Assembly: GCA_002431805.1 (NCBI GenBank)
Contig: DJEE01000149.1
Location: forward strand, 812-9,627
Direction of reading: 5' to 3'
DNA: 8,816 nucleotides
Origin: Eggerthellaceae bacterium UBA5906
GTDB lineage: Bacteria; Actinomycetota; Coriobacteriia; Coriobacteriales; Eggerthellaceae
The translations under genes were made by a program, and so were the position numbers. Below the pieces are notes generated by a model. That model was not told the origin of the DNA. It searched no databases and worked only from the letters and a program-made list of their open reading frames with translations. This document shows, piece after piece, positions 6,520 through 8,816 of this stretch (position 1 is the first letter of the stretch; every line of letters begins with the position of its first letter).

Positions 6520-7902
6520 CTACATGCTGAACAGGCCGAACTGCGCGGCCACGTAAGCCACTAGGATGATCACCAGCAACACCGGCGCAATGTACTTCAC
6601 CATAACGGTGAACATTTTCTCGGCCTTAAACGGGCTGGAGATTTTCACCTCGTCGATGATGGCTTTCGGCTTGATGATCCAGCCAACGAACACGCAGGCC
6701 AGGAGCGCGGCAATAGGCATCATCACCGAGTTGGAGATGAAGTCCAGGAAGTCCAAGATGGTGCTGCCCGGGCCAAGCGGCTGGATCATGGCCAGCTGGC
6801 AATAGCCCAAGTTCACGAACATGGCCATCAGGAAAATGAACGCAATGGTGATGTCGAGGGCCTTCTTGCGCGTAACGTGCGCGGAGTCCTGCACGATGGA
6901 CACGCATGTTTCCGTCAGCGAAATGGAGCTGGTGAGCGCGGCAAACACCACCAGCAGGAAGAACAGAAAGCCCATGATCGACGCAATGCCGCCCATTTGA
7001 TCGAACACGTTCGGCAAAATGATGAACATCAGCGAGGGACCAGACTTCGACGCCACGGCATCGGCCGAGCCCATGGCCACGAACGCGGCGGGCACAATCA
7101 TGAGGCCAGCCAGGAATGCGTAACCTGTGTCGAAGATCTCGATGCGACGCACGGACTGCTCCAGGTCGTCGGACTTCTGCATGTAAGAGCCGTACGTGAT
7201 CATGATGCCCATGGCAAGCGACAGGCTGTAGAACATCTGGCCAAGCGCGGCAATAACCAGCTCGACGCTGAACTTGCTGAAATCGGGCGTCAGGTAGTAC
7301 GCCAGGCCATCAACGGCGCCGGGCAGGGTGAGCTCGTAGACGCAAATGCCCACGGTCATGACCAGCAGGATGGGCATAAGCACACGGTTGGCGCGTTCGA
7401 TACCGTTTTTCACGCCCAGGCCCACAATGGCGAACACGATGAGCAGAAACGCGATAGCCCAGATAAAGCTTTCGCCTCCGCCGGAAATGAAGTTAGTAAA
7501 GTACGTGCCGCCGTCGGCCAGCGCGGTGGATCCGTCCATGATGTAGGCGCCGGCGTACTTGAGCACCCAACCGCCGATGATGCAGTAGTACGGCACGATG
7601 ATAAACGGGATGGCCGAGGTCAACACGCCGATAAACGCATACTTTTTACCGAACGACTTGAACGCGCCCAAGGCGGACTGCCCCGTCTTGCGGCCGAGCG
7701 CGGCCTCCAGCATCATGAGCGTGAAGCCGAACGTGACCACCAGCACAATGTAAGTGATAAGGAACACGCCGCCGCCGTATTTCGCGGCCAGGTACGGGAA
7801 ACGCCACAGGTTTCCCAGACCGATGGCCGAAGCCGCGGCCGCCAAGATGAACGCCCATTTTCCCGACCAGGACGCTCGCACATGCCCAGATTTGCTTGCC
7901 AT
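6520..7902 (-). CDS. Sodium-dependent transporter, NSS/SNF family (LeuT/MhsT-like, 11 TM)
   Basis: Cytoplasmic-membrane symporter that uses the sodium gradient to import an amino acid or related amine. 460 aa, normal for bacterial NSS proteins, most of which have 11 segments as here (about 16-38, 44-68, 88-120, 146-162, 172-190, 212-240, 255-278, 306-333, 349-373, 391-411, 434-456). The start at 7902 follows GGAGG; the frame runs up to 8055, but the extra 51 residues are arginine-rich and lack a start signal. TM1 carries the family signature SAIGLGNLWRFPYL (25-38), with N31 and R34 matching LeuT N27 and R30. The unwound TM6 reads FYSLSLAMGIMITYGSY (224-240). TM8 has AALTSS (321-326), where A321, T324 and S325 match the LeuT Na2 sodium ligands. 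LeuT G258 and F259 become A230 and M231, so the substrate pocket differs from LeuT; substrate not assignable. It has its own promoter and terminator and appears monocistronic. Confidence 0.95.
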   Translation of the reverse strand: MASKSGHVRASWSGKWAFILAAAASAIGLGNLWRFPYLAAKYGGGVFLITYIVLVVTFGFTLMMLEAALGRKTGQSALGAFKSFGKKYAFIGVLTSAIPFIIVPYYCIIGGWVLKYAGAYIMDGSTALADGGTYFTNFISGGGESFIWAIAFLLIVFAIVGLGVKNGIERANRVLMPILLVMTVGICVYELTLPGAVDGLAYYLTPDFSKFSVELVIAALGQMFYSLSLAMGIMITYGSYMQKSDDLEQSVRRIEIFDTGYAFLAGLMIVPAAFVAMGSADAVASKSGPSLMFIILPNVFDQMGGIASIMGFLFFLLVVFAALTSSISLTETCVSIVQDSAHVTRKKALDITIAFIFLMAMFVNLGYCQLAMIQPLGPGSTILDFLDFISNSVMMPIAALLACVFVGWIIKPKAIIDEVKISSPFKAEKMFTVMVKYIAPVLLVIILVAYVAAQFGLFSM

Positions 7903-8014
7903 GATTCCTCCGATTCCCCGCGCGGCGCGTATCGCCCGCACCCGCGCGTCAGCGGCCCGCAAGCCGCCATCGTTTCGCCCCGCTTCCCCCGAGGCTGTTG
8001 CGTATAGGTTCGAA

Positions 8015-8045
8015 ATTATAGTGCCTTGAAAGGTTTTCAGTGCAA
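8015..8045 (-). promoter_or_regulatory. Promoter of the NSS transporter gene
   Basis: On the minus strand the -10 is a perfect TATAAT (8015-8020). The best -35 is TTGCAC (8040-8045), a weak match at 19 bases, slightly longer than ideal. Transcription would start near 8008, giving a leader of about 105 bases. Confidence 0.55.
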
Positions 8046-8205
8046 AGCGCCGCAATCATTCGGAAGACGGCACATTTCAGCGGAATGCGGACAAACGAGC
8101 AGGCACAAACAAGCGAGGGCGGAGAAGGGCAAACGCACTGCGCTGGGGGCGCAAACGACCCGCAGACAAGCAACGGGGAGCGAGCAACGCATCAGAAAGC
8201 AAAAC

Positions 8206-8336
8206 TGCGATACGTTTGGATTTTAATCGACAATCTCCGAATAACGCATTTTTTGACAAACCGTTGACCTGGGATTTTGCAAACGAAAACGGGTCGTCTA
8301 CCAAGGACGCAAGCATTAAAACCCAAACGTATCGCA
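8206..8336. repeat. 22-base inverted repeat flanking an 87-base segment
   Basis: Bases 8206-8227 and the complement of 8315-8336 agree at 21 of 22 positions (shared core TGCGATACGTTTGG); weaker similarity extends outward to GCAAA. The enclosed segment has two TTGAC motifs exactly 11 bases apart (8253 and 8264). Neither arm is a palindrome by itself. It could be a paired binding site, a relic of a small mobile element, or an RNA hairpin. Confidence 0.75.
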
Positions 8337-8351
8337 ATTTGCAAAAACGTG

Positions 8352-8416
8352 ACGAGACAGGGGCTTTTGCGCTCATTCGACAAGCCCCGCCCCGCCACTT
8401 CCCGTCCCTGTCGCGT
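8352..8416. repeat. Nested inverted repeats upstream of the ABC gene promoter
   Basis: An outer pair (8352-8362 with 8406-8416, 10 of 11 matching, core GACAGGG/CCCTGTC) overlaps an inner pair, GGGGCTT (8360-8366) with AAGCCCC (8382-8388). Both end just before the -35 element. They could act as operators or alternative RNA folds; no T-run follows. Confidence 0.4.
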
Positions 8417-8425
8417 TACCCCCTA

Positions 8426-8455
8426 TTGTCACCCGTGGGTAACCTATGATATATA
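8426..8455 (+). promoter_or_regulatory. Promoter of the ABC ATPase gene
   Basis: TTGTCA (8426-8431), one mismatch from consensus, is followed after 18 bases by TATATA (8450-8455) in an AT-rich patch that stands out from its surroundings. Transcription would begin near 8462, giving a leader of about 80 bases. Confidence 0.5.
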
Positions 8456-8461
8456 GTTAGG

Positions 8462-8480
8462 GTTATGAAACTGTTATGAA
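8462..8480 (+). repeat. GTTATGAA direct repeat, 11-base period
   Basis: Two exact GTTATGAA copies (8462-8469 and 8473-8480) start 11 bases apart, one helical turn. Such spacing is typical of OmpR/PhoB-type tandem half-sites. They fall at or just after the predicted transcription start, where binding would repress. Confidence 0.4.
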
Positions 8481-8541
8481 TCGCACAGTGTTACCCTCGC
8501 GATTCGCATGAGCGTTCAGGCACGTACACGGGAGGAACATC

Positions 8542-8816
8542 ATGAGCACAACCGATTCCGTCGCAACCCCCTATCTTGAGGTGCGCGACCTTTGCAAACA
8601 CTACGGTGAGGGCGAGGCGCGCATCGCCGTTTTGCATGACGTCACCACTACCGTGAACAAGGGTGAGATCTGCGTGCTGCTTGGCCCCTCGGGCAGTGGA
8701 AAGTCCACGTTCTTGAACCTGGTGGGCGGGCTGGAAGGCGCTGATAGCGGCAGCATTCGCGTAGGCGGCACGGAGCTTACCGCGCTGTCGCCCAAGCAGC
8801 TCGGCGAGTACCGCCG
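8542..8816 (+). CDS. ABC transporter ATP-binding protein, LolD/MacB type (N-terminal part only)
   Basis: First 91 codons of an ATPase that would power a FtsX/MacB-type permease; members of this class move lipoproteins, peptides or drugs, or act mechanically rather than as importers. The start at 8542 follows GGGAGGAA (8530-8537). The visible part holds the first beta strands, the A-loop region (CKHYGEGEARIAVLHDV, 18-34), a complete Walker A GPSGSGKST (48-56) and the following LNLVGGLEGADSGSIRVGG (58-76), which is characteristic of the LolD/MacB/SalX group. The window ends before the Q-loop, signature and Walker B motifs. A permease gene probably follows to the right (inference from the family's usual operon). 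It is divergent from the NSS transporter and has its own promoter with operator-like repeats. Family assignment is firm; the exported substrate is unknown. Confidence 0.93.
   Translation, partial: MSTTDSVATPYLEVRDLCKHYGEGEARIAVLHDVTTTVNKGEICVLLGPSGSGKSTFLNLVGGLEGADSGSIRVGGTELTALSPKQLGEYR

Larger units (their letters stand above)
8415..8496. promoter_or_regulatory. Three GTTACCC operator-like sites around the ABC gene promoter
   Basis: GTTACCC occurs at 8415-8421 and 8490-8496, and its complement GGGTAAC at 8437-8443. The first two face each other as a 7-base inverted repeat with a 15-base spacer that contains the -35 hexamer. The third lies downstream of the likely transcription start. This layout is what a repressor operator would look like; the regulator is not in the window. 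Confidence 0.45.
7903..8541. promoter_or_regulatory. Large divergent intergenic region between the NSS transporter and the ABC ATPase gene
   Basis: 639 bases without a credible gene; the short open frames lack start signals. The left part (7903-8045) is the transporter's leader and promoter. The leader is GC-rich and has a hairpin just above the ribosome-binding site (CGCGCGG 7919-7925 with CCGCGCG 7942-7948). In 8046-8200 I see nothing recognisable. The right part (8206-8541) is AT-richer and dense in repeats: a 22-base inverted pair (8206-8336), nested dyads (8352-8416), a GTTACCC cluster, GTTATGAA direct repeats and the ABC gene's promoter. Confidence 0.7.

Noticed and set aside
6877..8007. 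Plus-strand 376-aa open frame opposite the NSS transporter
   Set aside because: Its translation is rich in H, R, D, G and Q with no recognisable motif, and the opposite strand has the full LeuT-family signature set.
7903..8008. Riboswitch in the transporter leader
   Set aside because: The leader folds because it is GC-rich, but I recognise no known riboswitch core and no anti-terminator arrangement.
7903..8055. Upstream start for the NSS transporter
   Set aside because: The extension is arginine-rich, begins upstream of the perfect TATAAT and lacks a ribosome-binding site; the shorter start fits the family length.
1..8816. tRNA or rRNA genes, CRISPR array, insertion sequence or transposase
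   Set aside because: No cloverleaf with a recognisable TTCRANY loop, no regularly spaced repeats of CRISPR type, and no transposase-like protein in any frame.

Overview
The window looks like a chromosomal segment of a high-G+C, anaerobic gut actinobacterium of the Eggerthellaceae (Eggerthella/Gordonibacter-like). The clues are a Tat-exported molybdopterin oxidoreductase of the catechol-dehydroxylase/acetylene-hydratase type, a divergently transcribed many-membrane-spanning LuxR-type regulator, strong GGAGG ribosome-binding sites and GC-rich codons. The organism is inferred from gene types and arrangement, not from a marker gene.

Layout. Positions 1-2474 (minus strand) hold a large molybdenum enzyme whose C-terminus runs off the left edge. 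Long open frames exist on the opposite strand here but are shadows. A 271-base divergent spacer (2475-2745) follows. It holds a likely -10 element and a small dyad. Positions 2746-4293 (plus) encode a membrane-embedded LuxR-type regulator: about 12 membrane segments, then a C-terminal helix-turn-helix. Facing it tail to tail is a minus-strand polytopic membrane protein (4353-5888) whose C-terminal half matches the CmpB-like 'ABC transporter type IV' family. A 631-base non-coding stretch (5889-6519) holds three copies of a 13-base repeat (two inverted to form a long imperfect hairpin), an imperfect tandem repeat and a perfect bidirectional intrinsic terminator. Positions 6520-7902 (minus) encode an 11-segment sodium-coupled transporter of the NSS (LeuT/MhsT) family. 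A 639-base divergent spacer (7903-8541) carries one promoter for the transporter, one for the gene to the right, a striking 22-base inverted repeat and several operator-like repeats. From 8542 to the right edge is the start of an ABC transporter ATPase of the LolD/MacB type.

How the genes relate. The clearest functional unit is the molybdoenzyme/LuxR pair. In Eggerthella lenta, membrane-bound LuxR-type regulators are known to control neighbouring genes for metabolism of small molecules such as catechols, so this pair is probably a substrate-sensing switch plus the enzyme it controls. The substrate cannot be read from the sequence. The other genes look like independent transcription units: an orphan membrane protein, an amino-acid-type transporter with its own promoter and terminator, and the first gene of an ABC exporter or efflux operon that may be regulated through the repeats upstream of it.
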